NCBI RefSeq assembly: GCF_016918765.2
Contig: NZ_CP092104.1
Span: forward strand, 2,728,001-2,792,000
Reading direction: 5' to 3'
Source of the DNA: Flagellatimonas centrodinii
Lineage (GTDB): Bacteria; Pseudomonadota; Gammaproteobacteria; Nevskiales; Nevskiaceae
Length of the DNA stretch: 64,000 nucleotides
Below the pieces are notes generated by a model, which was not told the DNA's origin, made no database searches, and was given only the letters and a program-made list of their open reading frames with translations. Each line of letters begins with the position of its first letter. Position 1 is the first letter of the stretch. The translations under genes were made by a program, and so were the position numbers. Below are positions 1 to 7,097 of the stretch, in pieces.

Positions 1-91
1 ATTGATCGAACCACTCCCCGACCCAATCTGCCTTTGCAGGCGCGCTGGCCAGCACAGCGACCACCACCGCGAACATGACGAGCCTTTTCAT
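1..91 (-). CDS. Secreted protein, N-terminal fragment (runs off the left edge)
   Basis: Reading leftward from the ATG at 91-89, the frame stays open to the window edge (30 codons). It encodes a typical signal peptide: MKRL, then a hydrophobic core rich in Val and Ala, then a likely signal-peptidase I site after AKA, followed by the mature start DWVGEWFDQ. A purine-rich stretch (AGGGG) lies about 12 bases upstream. It sits next to plasmid/ICE-like replication and regulatory genes, so it could be a conjugation or envelope component of the element. The visible part is too short to assign a family, and no function is claimed. Confidence 0.5.
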   Translation of the reverse strand, partial: MKRLVMFAVVVAVLASAPAKADWVGEWFDQ

Positions 92-119
92 TTTGCTGGC
101 CCCTGGCGGGTTCCCCGCC

Positions 120-327
120 AACTGTGTTGAACGGATACCGCGGTTATTCACAGTCACCGACTGTCTTAAAGCTTTTTCTTTATCTGAAACATCTAAGGGG
201 GCACGGGGTGGTGCCTCGTACCGCGGTTTACCCCGATCCGCGGCAGCTCCTACCGCGGTCGGCAAACGCACCCCGGTAGGAAACGCCGGGGTGGTTCGGT
301 TATCCACAGGCTCGCTTGTGGATATCT
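120..327. other. Putative replication origin of the mobile element
   Basis: This gene-free stretch lies directly downstream of the Rep-like gene. It holds two DnaA boxes in inverted orientation (TTATCCACA at 300-308 and its complement-type TGTGGATAT at 317-325), a weaker box TTATTCACA at 144-152, and three copies of TACCGCGGT (136-144, 219-227, 251-259) whose core ACCGCGGT is self-complementary. A perfect 8-bp hairpin (CACCCCGG/CCGGGGTG) occupies 269-293. Iteron-like repeats, DnaA boxes and a neighbouring Rep-like gene are the usual parts of a plasmid-type origin. The uneven spacing of the repeats (83 and 32 bases) also fits plain operators. The assignment is inference. Confidence 0.4.
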
Positions 328-957
328 TCATGGCCGCTGTTCTGTTTTGGGCGCAACCAGGATCACGTTGACATTCACGTTGATGTTTCCAACGTTGATC
401 GTTGTCATCCGCTCGGAGTCTCCGCCTGGCAGCGCACTCGCTAGCTCACGCGCCGCAGCATCCACGACCTCTTTGAGCTGCTTTTTCCAGTGAAGGGAGC
501 TGAAGTCCCACGCCGCCTCACCAACGTGCTCGCCGCGCGCGTCAGTGATGGGCAATCTTTCGATTATTTGGAAAGTCTTGTTGCGACCTGGTTTCCACCG
601 AGTGCTCACGAGTCCCTGTTCTTCGAGGCGCTTGAGCGCCTCTCGGGCCGTTTTCTCCGACATCCCGGTCTGTGCAGCGACTGTTCCAGCGGAAACTGCC
701 GTCTGGCCGTTGTGCAGCGAAGCACCCGACTTGAGGGAGATGTAAGCAGCAATCCCGTGCGGTCCGACGCGAGCCAGCACTCCGCTCTGGATGAGAGCCC
801 GGAGAACCGGGAACCAACCTGTTTCCGCATGAAACAGCTCGCGCTGCGGCTGTTCAGCTGGTTCCGGCTCAAACTGCACAATCTCGGTGACTGGCTGCTC
901 TTCCCGGCCATTCAAGTAGCGTTCGAGGGCGGTGCCTACCCGGATTGGTTCAGGCAC
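328..957 (-). CDS. Winged-helix DNA-binding protein, possible replication initiator
   Basis: This 209-residue protein has a central winged-helix region (about residues 50-132). The HTH reads TVAAQTGMSEKTAREALKRL (93-112) and is followed by EEQGLVSTRW, the pattern of plasmid/phage replication and GntR-like wHTH domains. The N-terminus is acidic and the C-terminus ends in an unusual run of alternating Asn/Val (NINVNVNVILV). The start is a GTG at 957 with GGAGGT about 8 bases upstream. It begins two bases after the stop of the AlpA-like gene, so the two are probably co-transcribed. The putative origin lies immediately downstream. A Rep-type role is inferred from this context; it could also be a general regulator. 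Confidence 0.55.
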   Translation of the reverse strand: MPEPIRVGTALERYLNGREEQPVTEIVQFEPEPAEQPQRELFHAETGWFPVLRALIQSGVLARVGPHGIAAYISLKSGASLHNGQTAVSAGTVAAQTGMSEKTAREALKRLEEQGLVSTRWKPGRNKTFQIIERLPITDARGEHVGEAAWDFSSLHWKKQLKEVVDAAARELASALPGGDSERMTTINVGNINVNVNVILVAPKTEQRP

Positions 958-958
958 G

Positions 959-1213
959 TTAGCGACCTCCAGATGCGCTTCGGGAGTGTCGTTGAGGCTC
1001 GAATAGCCGCTGAATCCGAGCCGCTTCGCTTCGCTCGCGTGACTCCATCCACCTCAGGACAACCTCGCGTCGCCATCGAAGTGGACGGGTCAAGAATGGA
1101 GTCGGCAGGGCGGCAGGGTTGCGAGATCGCATCTGCTTAATCGAGTCGGGACTCACGCCCATCAACGCAGCCAGTTCGTCGCGGTCGAGTACGTCTTCGT
1201 GTAGTTTTGTCAT
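959..1213 (-). CDS. AlpA/excisionase-like small HTH protein
   Basis: This 84-residue basic protein has one helix-turn-helix near the N-terminus (residues 11-33: RDELAALMGVSPDSIKQM...), followed by a stretch typical of MerR/AlpA-type domains (LTRPLRWRREVVLRWMES). Proteins of this size and pattern act as excisionases or as activators of integrase genes on genomic islands. It is the first gene of a leftward pair with the Rep-like gene. Its ATG at 1213 lies 58 bases from the divergent repressor-like gene, so both promoters share one short intergenic region. The role in excision is inferred from size and location. Confidence 0.5.
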   Translation of the reverse strand: MTKLHEDVLDRDELAALMGVSPDSIKQMRSRNPAALPTPFLTRPLRWRREVVLRWMESRERSEAARIQRLFEPQRHSRSASGGR

Positions 1214-1271
1214 GGGTCAGGTTTAATCCACTGATACCGACACGAGTCACTGATAGCTACCCGAGTACACC
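1214..1271. promoter_or_regulatory. Shared divergent promoter region with direct repeat
   Basis: The 58 bases between the two divergent HTH genes contain CACTGATA twice (1229-1236 and 1248-1255), spaced 19 bases start to start, about two helical turns. CGAGT is also duplicated nearby. This is the expected layout for an operator bound by the repressor-like product of either neighbour. No experimental support is visible. Confidence 0.4.
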
Positions 1272-1751
1272 ATGGACGCTACACGTCAGCCTTCTGATCT
1301 GTCAAGAGATGACGCTTATCTGGTGCATGCAATGCTTGCCGAAGCCGTCATTCGCGCGGGGGGAGTGCGTGCGCTGGGTCGTCAGCTGGATTGGAGCGTC
1401 GGTGCCATGGGCCGGGTGAGGTCCGGGAAGGAGAAGATCTCTCCATTTCGAGCGGCTCGGCTATGCGAATACCTAGGCCTCGAACCACGTCTGGGCGCAG
1501 TTGCCGCGCTACGCAGCGGTGCAAAAAGCGAAGCTGAACGCCTCTATTGGGACCAGCTCTTTCAGTCTGACCTGATTCAGTTCGAGTTGCTGACCCTTTC
1601 ACGGATCGTGCGGCACGCGGAGACGAAGGCGAACTCAGCAGGCGCAGACGCCGAAAAATACAAACGAGCTGCGAAAGAGGCGCGAGAGGCTATAGCTGAG
1701 GCCGTAGCAGCCGGGGCGAAGCTGCCACCGGCTATGGACGGCAACTACTAA
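1272..1751 (+). CDS. Phage/ICE repressor-like HTH protein
   Basis: The 159-residue product has a Cro/C1-like helix-turn-helix in residues 22-62 (AVIRAGGVRALGRQLDWSVG, then RVRSGKEKISPFRAARLCEYLGL), which resembles Cro-type or YdaS-like repressors. The C-terminal half is a charged helix (residues 110-150) that may be a coiled coil. The gene is divergent from the AlpA-like gene, with a direct repeat between them, and it ends 18 bases before the 3' end of the tRNA-Arg. No clear Shine-Dalgarno precedes the ATG. The likely role is control of the element's lysogeny-like state or excision; this is inference from family and position. Confidence 0.55.
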   Translation: MDATRQPSDLSRDDAYLVHAMLAEAVIRAGGVRALGRQLDWSVGAMGRVRSGKEKISPFRAARLCEYLGLEPRLGAVAALRSGAKSEAERLYWDQLFQSDLIQFELLTLSRIVRHAETKANSAGADAEKYKRAAKEAREAIAEAVAAGAKLPPAMDGNY

Positions 1752-1769
1752 AGGCTGTAGACGGAGAAT

Positions 1770-1846
1770 TGGCGCGCCCGGAGGGACTCGAACCCCCGGC
1801 CGATCGCTTAGAAGGCGATTGCTCTATCCAGCTGAGCTACGGGCGC
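1770..1846 (-). tRNA. tRNA-Arg (anticodon UCU), complete, CCA encoded
   Basis: Read leftward from 1846, the sequence folds as a full cloverleaf. The acceptor stem is GCGCCCG/CGGGCGC, the D arm is GCTC...GAGC, the anticodon stem is ATCGC/GCGAT with loop CTTCTAA (anticodon TCT), the T arm carries GGTTCGAGTCC, and an encoded CCA sits at 1772-1770. Its 5' end lies 13 bases from the stop codon of an integrase remnant. That is the same spacing as in the second integrase-tRNA junction near 11935. This copy may have been rebuilt by integration and could supply tRNA-Arg(UCU) function to a host whose own gene is split at 13097. Confidence 0.93.
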
Positions 1847-1859
1847 GTAGCTCTCTAGT

Positions 1860-1905
1860 TTAGTCCAGCAACGCCGCTACGTCCTCCGCTCGGAGATGCG
1901 TATAG
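1860..1905 (-). pseudogene. Tyrosine integrase, last 15 codons only, cut by the IS
   Basis: Reading leftward, the sequence encodes YTHLRAEDVAALLD and then TAA. This matches the C-terminus of the complete integrase at 11949-13001 (YTHLRAEDVATLLD) and includes the catalytic Tyr region. The rest of the gene is absent because an IS3-family element begins at base 1906. The nucleotide match to the other integrase is clear but not perfect, so this is a related rather than a recently duplicated gene. Like the intact one, it ends 13 bases from the 5' end of a tRNA-Arg. Confidence 0.8.
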
Positions 1906-1931
1906 TGGAGTTCCTAGGATTCTGTGGACAC
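1906..1931 (+). repeat. IS left terminal inverted repeat
   Basis: This begins TGGAGTTCC and continues through AGGATT to GTGGACAC. Its reverse complement is found at 2866-2891 with a few mismatches, and again at the outer end of the IS remnant (11718-11743). Confidence 0.8.
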
Positions 1932-1938
1932 CCGACCA

Positions 1939-2830
1939 CTAGGGCCTTGTTGCGGCTTCAAACTGCTCGGGGCTGACGCCCGCCAAATGCTCATGGCTTC
2001 TGGTTCGATTGTAGAAGCCCTCGATGTAGTCGGCGATTTCATCGGTCGCCTGCTGGCGCGTGTTGTAGACGCGTTTCTCGATGCGCTCTTTTTTCAGGCT
2101 CAAGAAGAAGGACTCTGCGACGGCGTTGTCCCAGCAGTTGCCCCTTCGGCTCATGCTCGGCTTCAGGCCGTTTGTTCTGCAGAATCGGAGCCAGTCATCG
2201 CTGCCGTATTGGGACCCCTGATCTGAATGTACGATGGTTTCGGAGGGTCCGCGTTCCCGGACCGCCATCATCAAGGCGTCCATCACGAGATCTCGATGAA
2301 TGGTATTGCGGGTGGCCCACCCGATGACTTTGCGCGAGAACAGGTCCAGAACAACGGCCAAGTAGAGCCAACCCTCCCAAATCCGGACATAAGTGATGTC
2401 GGTGACCCAGACACGATTGGGCTGTTAGACAGTGAAATTGCGCCTGACGAGATTCGGGATCAGCTCGGCTGGCTTACCACCGGCAACATAGCGGCGGGTA
2501 CGGTAGCCGCCTTTTGCACGCATGCCGTTGACGCGCATCAGCCGGGCCACGCGATGCTTGCTGGACGTTTCGCCGGCCTCTCGAAGGTCGAGAAAGACAC
2601 GCGGGGCACCGTACACGCCCTGGCTCGCGTTGAACGACGCCCGAATCAGGCGGACCAGTCGCTTGTCCTCGCGGGCCCGATCAGAAACTGGCATTTTGAG
2701 CCACGCGTAGTAGCTGCTTGGCCGCAACGTCCAGCAACCGACACATCATCTGGACGCTGTGGGCTTTCTGGTTCGATTTGATGAATTCGCAATTGCGCCG
2801 AATAGCGATAGTCTTCGGCTTCCTGAGCAC
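1939..2830 (-). pseudogene. IS3-family transposase orfB, broken
   Basis: Three pieces of one IS3/IS911-type transposase can be read. The N-terminal part (from about 2830, with CRLLDV near 2750) is in a different frame from the next part (2727-2428, YYAWLKMP... to RRNFTV), which implies a one-base insertion. An in-frame TAA at 2427-2425 then separates that from the rve integrase core (VWVTDITYV..., HSDQGSQYGS, CWDNAVAESFF, ending FEAATRP at 1939). The DDE residues appear intact, with Asp in VTDIT, Asp in HSDQGSQY and Glu in AVAESFF, but the gene cannot make one polypeptide without recoding. Transposition now would need a helper copy. Confidence 0.85.
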
Positions 2831-2865
2831 TTCTCTTCTCCTGCGATTGCATCACCTTCGTTAGA

Positions 2866-2891
2866 GTGTCCACGAAATCCTGGGGACTCCA
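2866..2891 (-). repeat. IS right terminal inverted repeat
   Basis: Read leftward from 2891, this begins TGGAGTCCCC, then AGGATT and GTGGACAC, mirroring the left end at 1906. It marks the exact point where GMC oxidoreductase coding sequence is lost. Confidence 0.8.
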
Positions 2892-3319
2892 AAGGCTGCC
2901 TCCCCCGGGGCCACGTTCGGCTCGAAGTGTTCTGACCTGCGGAAGTACGGCAGCACGTCGGCGTAAGACCAACCCTCGCAACCCAGCCGTGCCCACTCGT
3001 CGTAGTCCCAGGCATGGCCACGGATGTACACCTGCGCGTTCATGCCGCTGGACCCACCGAGCATCTTGCCTCGAGGCTGGAACAATGCACGGTCGTGCAT
3101 GTGCCGCTGCGGTTCGGTATTGAACTGCCAGTTATAGAGACGGCTGAACATTAGCTGCAGAAATCCCAGCGGCATGTTCACGAAAGGATTGCGGCGACTC
3201 TCAGGACCAGCTTCGATCAGCAGCACCGAATGGCGACCGCTCTCGGAGAGGCGGTTGGCGACGGCGCATCCGGCCGAGCCGCCGCCAACAACCACATAAT
3301 CGAATGGTCCGGAGGCCAT
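2892..3319 (-). pseudogene. GMC-family alcohol oxidoreductase, 3' truncated by the IS
   Basis: The first about 143 codons of a glucose-methanol-choline flavoprotein remain. They include the FAD-binding motif YVVVGGGSAGCAVANRL (residues 8-24) and the conserved PRGKMLGGSSGMNAQVYIRG region, after which the sequence enters the IS at 2891. Full-length family members have roughly 530-560 residues, so most of the FAD domain and the whole substrate domain are missing. It follows the CYP153 gene by 18 bases in the same direction. In related alkane clusters a GMC enzyme of the AlkJ type oxidises the alcohol made by the P450. Here that step must come from elsewhere. Confidence 0.85.
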
Positions 3320-3337
3320 ACTGGTTTACACCGCGCC

Positions 3338-4750
3338 TCAACCTTTGGGCGTCAGCTTGACCATCAGTTTGGAGTAGCCTCGCACGAAGTTCGACTGAAC
3401 CCGCTCGGGTTCGCCGACGACTTCGATCTTGTCGAAGCGCTCGAGGAGTTCTTCCCACAGAATGCGCAGCTGCAATTCGGCCAGACGGTTGCCCATGCAA
3501 CGGTGGATGCCATAGCCGAACGAAAGATGGTTGCGCGCGTCCTTGCGGTCGATGATGAAGTCATCAGGGTTGTCGAATTTACGCTCATCCCGATTGCCCG
3601 AGGCGTACCACATCAGAACGCGATCTCCCTTCTTGATGGTCTGGCCACGCAGTTCTACGTCCTGTGTCGCCACCCGGCGCATGTGCGCCAGCGGAGTTTG
3701 CCAGCGGATGATTTCCGAAACCATGTTGGGAATCAGCTCCGGGTTGGCCTTGAGCTTGGCGAATTCTTCGGGGAATTGATTCAGAGCCAGCACGCCGCCA
3801 CTCATCGAGTTACGCGTGGTGTCATTGCCGCCAACGATAAGCAGTGCGAGATTGCCGATAAACTCCATCGGACGATTGATCATGTCCTTGGTATCGTCGC
3901 CGCTCTGCAGCAGGCTGATCAGATCAAAACTGGGCGCTTCACCGGCCGCACGTCGTGCCTTTTTGTCGCGCCACAGCTGGGAAAAAGCCCAGGCCATATC
4001 TGCGGCGGCATCGAACATGTTGTCTTCATCGTCAAACTCGCCACCGGTCGCTGCTGTGGTGCCGGCCATACGATCCGACCAGTCAACCAGCTTCTGACGC
4101 TCCTCGTACGGAAAATCCAGGAGTGTGGCTAGCATGCGGCCCGTCAGCTCCTTCGATACCGCCGAAACCCAGTTGAATGGTTGATCGAGGGGCAGGTTGT
4201 CGAGCACTTCCCCGGTGCGCTGGCGGATGAGCCCTTCCATTTCCTTAAGGTTCTGCGGCGCCACCACGCCCTGCACAGAGCGGCGCTGCACGTCATGCTT
4301 GGGCGGGTCCATGGCGATGAACATTTCTACCGGCATCCCTTCCGGAAAGTCACCCAGCACGATAATCGGTTCGGAGGAGAACAGCCCATGGTTCTTGTCC
4401 ACGAACAGGATGTCCTCGTAGCGCGTCACCGACCAGAAAGGGCCGAAGGGGCTGTTCTTCTGATAATGAACCGGCGCCTCGTCACGCAGGCGCTTGAAGT
4501 AGGCCCGCCATTGGTCCTGCCGGTACAGAAACGGGTTGCTGGTGTCGATGTCCTCAAGCGCCAACGTGTTGACATCGGGAACCGGGGCTTCGACGAAGTG
4601 GACCGGCGGGCGCCGCGGGCCGATCACCTTCTTCTTGGCCCTCACCAGCATCTTCAGCGCCCGGATCTGCAGGTGCATCGGCACCACTCTGGATGTGGCG
4701 TTGACCAGTTTGGTCTGGACTACATCGATCGTCTGCAATTCTGTTGACAT
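3338..4750 (-). CDS. Cytochrome P450 of the CYP153 (terminal alkane hydroxylase) family
   Basis: This 470-residue P450 carries the I-helix oxygen-activation motif GGNDTTRNS (307-315), the ExxR pair EIIR (346-349) and the heme-binding loop FGYGIHRCMG with Cys418. The LIVGGNDTTRNSMSGGV stretch is characteristic of CYP153, which hydroxylates the terminal carbon of medium-chain alkanes, fatty acids or cyclic terpenes. There is no membrane anchor, as expected for this soluble class. It is the middle gene of a leftward operon, 15 bases after a [2Fe-2S] ferredoxin that is its likely electron donor and 18 bases before a truncated GMC oxidoreductase. No ferredoxin reductase gene is present in the window. 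Expression is probably controlled from operator A at 5146-5183. Confidence 0.93.
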   Translation of the reverse strand: MSTELQTIDVVQTKLVNATSRVVPMHLQIRALKMLVRAKKKVIGPRRPPVHFVEAPVPDVNTLALEDIDTSNPFLYRQDQWRAYFKRLRDEAPVHYQKNSPFGPFWSVTRYEDILFVDKNHGLFSSEPIIVLGDFPEGMPVEMFIAMDPPKHDVQRRSVQGVVAPQNLKEMEGLIRQRTGEVLDNLPLDQPFNWVSAVSKELTGRMLATLLDFPYEERQKLVDWSDRMAGTTAATGGEFDDEDNMFDAAADMAWAFSQLWRDKKARRAAGEAPSFDLISLLQSGDDTKDMINRPMEFIGNLALLIVGGNDTTRNSMSGGVLALNQFPEEFAKLKANPELIPNMVSEIIRWQTPLAHMRRVATQDVELRGQTIKKGDRVLMWYASGNRDERKFDNPDDFIIDRKDARNHLSFGYGIHRCMGNRLAELQLRILWEELLERFDKIEVVGEPERVQSNFVRGYSKLMVKLTPKG

Positions 4751-4765
4751 GGCGTCCTCCAGCTC

Positions 4766-5086
4766 TTACATCTGAAATTCGGGCAGGTGAACGGTCATGC
4801 CGTCCATCGCCTCGGTAGTTTGGACTTGGCAGCCCAGGCGAGAGGTTCTTGCCAGCTCCGGGGTCATCGACAGTATCTGCTGTTCGTCGTCACCCGGCGC
4901 ACCGGTCTTGTCGTACCACTCGTCCGCGACGATCACGTGGCAAGTGCCACAGGCACATTCCCCGCCACAGTCCGCATCAATGCCGGGAATGATGTTCTCC
5001 ACGGCGATTTGCATCAGTGAGGCGCCAGCCTTGAATTCAACGACATGTTCGGTGCCGTCGTGCTCGATAAAAGTAATTTTGCCCAC
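4766..5086 (-). CDS. [2Fe-2S] ferredoxin, electron donor to the CYP153
   Basis: The 106-residue adrenodoxin/putidaredoxin-type ferredoxin has cluster ligands Cys40, Cys46, Cys49 and Cys86 in the pattern DCGGECACGTCHV ... RLGC. It is the first gene of the leftward operon, its stop lies 15 bases from the CYP153 start, and GGAG precedes the ATG. Ferredoxins of this type shuttle electrons from an NAD(P)H reductase to P450s. The reductase partner must be encoded elsewhere. Family assignment is firm; the partnership is inferred from gene order. Confidence 0.93.
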   Translation of the reverse strand: MGKITFIEHDGTEHVVEFKAGASLMQIAVENIIPGIDADCGGECACGTCHVIVADEWYDKTGAPGDDEQQILSMTPELARTSRLGCQVQTTEAMDGMTVHLPEFQM

Positions 5087-5145
5087 TGCGCTTCTCCTGT
5101 CGGTTTTGACTGCGACTTAGAGTGACTGTGTGCCAGACCTCCGAG

Positions 5146-5183
5146 GAGGACATTTCTTGCCATCATGGGGGCATTTCAAGACA
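5146..5183. promoter_or_regulatory. Operator A: 38-bp AraC-type site before the ferredoxin-P450 operon
   Basis: This 38-bp block is repeated in reverse complement at 6274-6311 with 34 of 38 bases identical. Inside it, GGACATTTCTTG and GGGCATTTCAAG form an imperfect direct repeat about two helical turns apart, the usual arrangement of AraC-family half-sites. It lies about 60 bases upstream of the ferredoxin start and 25 bases upstream of the AraC gene start, so it could both activate the operon and autoregulate the regulator. Confidence 0.75.
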
Positions 5184-5207
5184 ATAGGGAGGTCCGTGGA
5201 GGGCGTT

Positions 5208-6251
5208 ATGGCAACGACCAGGCAGGTGGCGGGCTTGCAAAATTCCGAGGCTGACATTCCGTCGAGCTACTCACGTCTGATCGCCCGTGAACTGGGGCTT
5301 ACCGCGCGACAACTGGCCAAACTGTTGCGCGGCACCGGGATTGACACTCAACAGTTCCAGACTGGTGACAGCCTGCTTACGAGCGCCCAGCAGGTTCAGA
5401 TTCTGCGCAACGCGCTGGCGCTGTCTGGCCAGCCGGACTTTGGATTACGGCTGGGTGAGCGCCTGACCCCGGCCACGCATGGCGCGATGGGGTTTGCCGT
5501 TTGCAGTAGCCCCGACTTGCTCACCGCTCTACAAACGTTTCACAAATTCCTGCCCACGCGTGCGAGCTTCATCCACCTGCGCTTGCAACAGGTGGAAGAC
5601 CACATGGAGTGCTTGTTGGATTTCCAGGTACAGCTGGATCAGGACGTTGCGCGTTGCTTGGCGGAAACGGCGGTGAAGGCATTTTTTGCAACCGGCGAAT
5701 TTATCGCCGGCCGGCCCTTTGATGAGGCCGAGGCCTGTTTTGTCCACGCGGCGCCGGCTTACCGAGCCAACTACCCGGCGTATTTGCCCGGGCGAGTTTA
5801 CTTCGGCTGCGATCAGTTGAAGCTCAGACTCCCTATGGCGTTGTGCAGGATGCCGAACGTCTCTGCCAATAGTGAGAACTATGGCCTAGCCTTGCAGCAG
5901 TGCGAGTCCATGCTCGCTCGACTTCAGAGCCGTGACCCGGACTATCGGACCCGGCTCAAGAAAATGATGCTGTCCCACCCGCCAGGCACGCTCTGTGAAG
6001 AAGAAGCGGCAGCCGCCCTGTTCATGAGCAAACGTACCCTGGCGCGTAAACTCAAACAGGAAAACAGCGGTTTTCGGGAAATTCGCGAGGAGATTCTGTC
6101 CCGCCAGGCCGCAGGCTATTTGCGTGACAGCCAAATGTCCGTAGAGGCCATTGCCGCGCTGATGAATTACCACGACACCGCGAGTTTCAGGCGTGCCTTC
6201 AAGCGCTGGTTCGCTGTTCCGCCTGAACAATACCGACAAAGCATGGGTTAG
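5208..6251 (+). CDS. AraC-family transcriptional regulator of the P450 cluster
   Basis: The 347-residue regulator has an N-terminal effector domain of the arabinose-binding/OruR type (about residues 30-220, with LRLGERLTPATHGAMGF) and a C-terminal double HTH (AAAALFMSKRTLARKL and SVEAIAALMNYHDTASFRRA). The ATG at 5208 is preferred over an upstream in-frame GTG at 5130 because GGAGGG stands six bases before it. It is divergent from the ferredoxin-CYP153 operon and codirectional with the acyl-CoA operon. Near-identical sites lie on both sides of it, which makes it the probable activator of both operons, responding to an alkane or fatty-acid type inducer. The inducer is not known. Confidence 0.88.
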   Translation: MATTRQVAGLQNSEADIPSSYSRLIARELGLTARQLAKLLRGTGIDTQQFQTGDSLLTSAQQVQILRNALALSGQPDFGLRLGERLTPATHGAMGFAVCSSPDLLTALQTFHKFLPTRASFIHLRLQQVEDHMECLLDFQVQLDQDVARCLAETAVKAFFATGEFIAGRPFDEAEACFVHAAPAYRANYPAYLPGRVYFGCDQLKLRLPMALCRMPNVSANSENYGLALQQCESMLARLQSRDPDYRTRLKKMMLSHPPGTLCEEEAAAALFMSKRTLARKLKQENSGFREIREEILSRQAAGYLRDSQMSVEAIAALMNYHDTASFRRAFKRWFAVPPEQYRQSMG

Positions 6252-6273
6252 CCCTCCTCCAGAACACAGGGCG

Positions 6274-6311
6274 TGTCTTTAAATGCCCCCATGCTGTCAA
6301 AAAATGTCCTC
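6274..6311. promoter_or_regulatory. Operator B: 38-bp AraC-type site before the acyl-CoA operon
   Basis: This is the reverse complement of operator A with four mismatches. It lies 109 bases upstream of the first gene of the rightward operon. Relative to its target it has the same orientation as operator A has relative to the ferredoxin operon. This symmetry argues that one regulator switches on both halves of the cluster. Confidence 0.75.
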
Positions 6312-6419
6312 GTCGGCGTCCCGCCGTCTACCTAACCTGAACTTCTTGAAATCGGCATTCGCTTCGGTCGTTCCCGCTCGGCTGCGAGTGCCCCCGCTCT
6401 GAATCGAAAGAACGCTCAC

Positions 6420-7097
6420 ATGAAGGCAGACACCCGCGAGTACTTGGCCCCCGGCGATTTTATTGACAGCGACCACCCCGACGTCCAAGCCTTCGCCCGC
6501 AACCGCGCCGGGGAAGGCGATGACCGGCAGCGCGCCATCCGGCTTTACTATGCAGTCCGCGATGAAATCCGTTATGACCCCTATGCATTTTCGCTGGAAC
6601 CCGACCTGTTACGCGCCAGTGCAACGTTGGCCGCTGGCCGTGGTTATTGCGTACCCAAGGCCGTGTTGCTGGCGGCCTGCGCCCGGGCGACGGGCATCCC
6701 CGCTCGCATCGGCCTGGCGGATGTAAAAAACCACCTGGCCAGCCAACGCCTGCTGGCATTGATGCAGACGGACATTTTCTATTACCACGGCTATACCGAG
6801 TTTTGGTTGGATGGGTGCTGGGTCAAGGCCACCCCGGCATTCAACATCGAACTGTGCGAACGCTTCGGCGTCAAGGCACTGGAATTCGACGGCCGCGAGC
6901 ATGCGCTCATGCACGAGTTCGACACCGCCGGGCGCCGCCACATGCAGTATCTGACCGATCACGGCCCCCGCGCCGATCTGCCCTACGCCGAACTGGCGGC
7001 GGCTTATCGCAAACATTATCCGCGTCTGTTGGCTGCGCCCGATGCACTTGGCGGCGACATGGCGGCGGAGATGGAACAGGACAGGGCTCGGCGCTGA
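6420..7097 (+). CDS. Transglutaminase-like protein
   Basis: The 225-residue protein has a transglutaminase/protease-like core. The nucleophile Cys77 lies in GRGYCVPKAVLLAACARATG and His123 in YYHGYTEFWLDG, while the position where the family usually has Asp-Pro-Thr reads KATPAFN. Proteins of this group are common next to fatty-acyl and P450 catabolic genes, but their substrate is not established. It may be a hydrolase or acyltransferase rather than a protein crosslinker. It is the first gene of the operon behind operator B, and its stop overlaps the next start (TGATG). Confidence 0.75.
   Translation: MKADTREYLAPGDFIDSDHPDVQAFARNRAGEGDDRQRAIRLYYAVRDEIRYDPYAFSLEPDLLRASATLAAGRGYCVPKAVLLAACARATGIPARIGLADVKNHLASQRLLALMQTDIFYYHGYTEFWLDGCWVKATPAFNIELCERFGVKALEFDGREHALMHEFDTAGRRHMQYLTDHGPRADLPYAELAAAYRKHYPRLLAAPDALGGDMAAEMEQDRARR

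Larger units (their letters stand above)
1906..2891 (-). mobile_element. IS3-family insertion sequence, degenerate copy
   Basis: The element is bounded by inverted terminal repeats at 1906-1931 and 2866-2891. Both outer ends begin TGGAGT and share AGGATT and GTGGACAC in register. It contains an IS3-type orfB on the leftward strand with a frameshift and an in-frame stop; no orfA can be recognised. It interrupts an integrase gene on the left and truncates a GMC oxidoreductase gene on the right. A fragment of the same IS in opposite orientation lies at 11687-11743. The 3-base flanks at the two ends differ, so no target duplication is visible. Confidence 0.85.

Noticed and set aside
75-371. A 98-codon plus-strand frame over the putative origin
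   Set aside because: It overlaps the DnaA boxes and palindromes, has no ribosome-binding site and shows no domain. The minus-strand signal-peptide gene fits better.
490-1140. A 216-codon plus-strand frame opposite the Rep-like and AlpA-like genes
   Set aside because: Antisense shadow. The minus-strand genes have HTH motifs and proper start sites.
3230-4132. A 300-codon plus-strand frame opposite the CYP153 gene
   Set aside because: Antisense to a P450 with all signature motifs; no motif of its own.
5130-5207. Upstream GTG at 5130 as the AraC gene start
   Set aside because: It would put operator A inside the coding region and has no good ribosome-binding site. The ATG at 5208 has GGAGGG six bases upstream.
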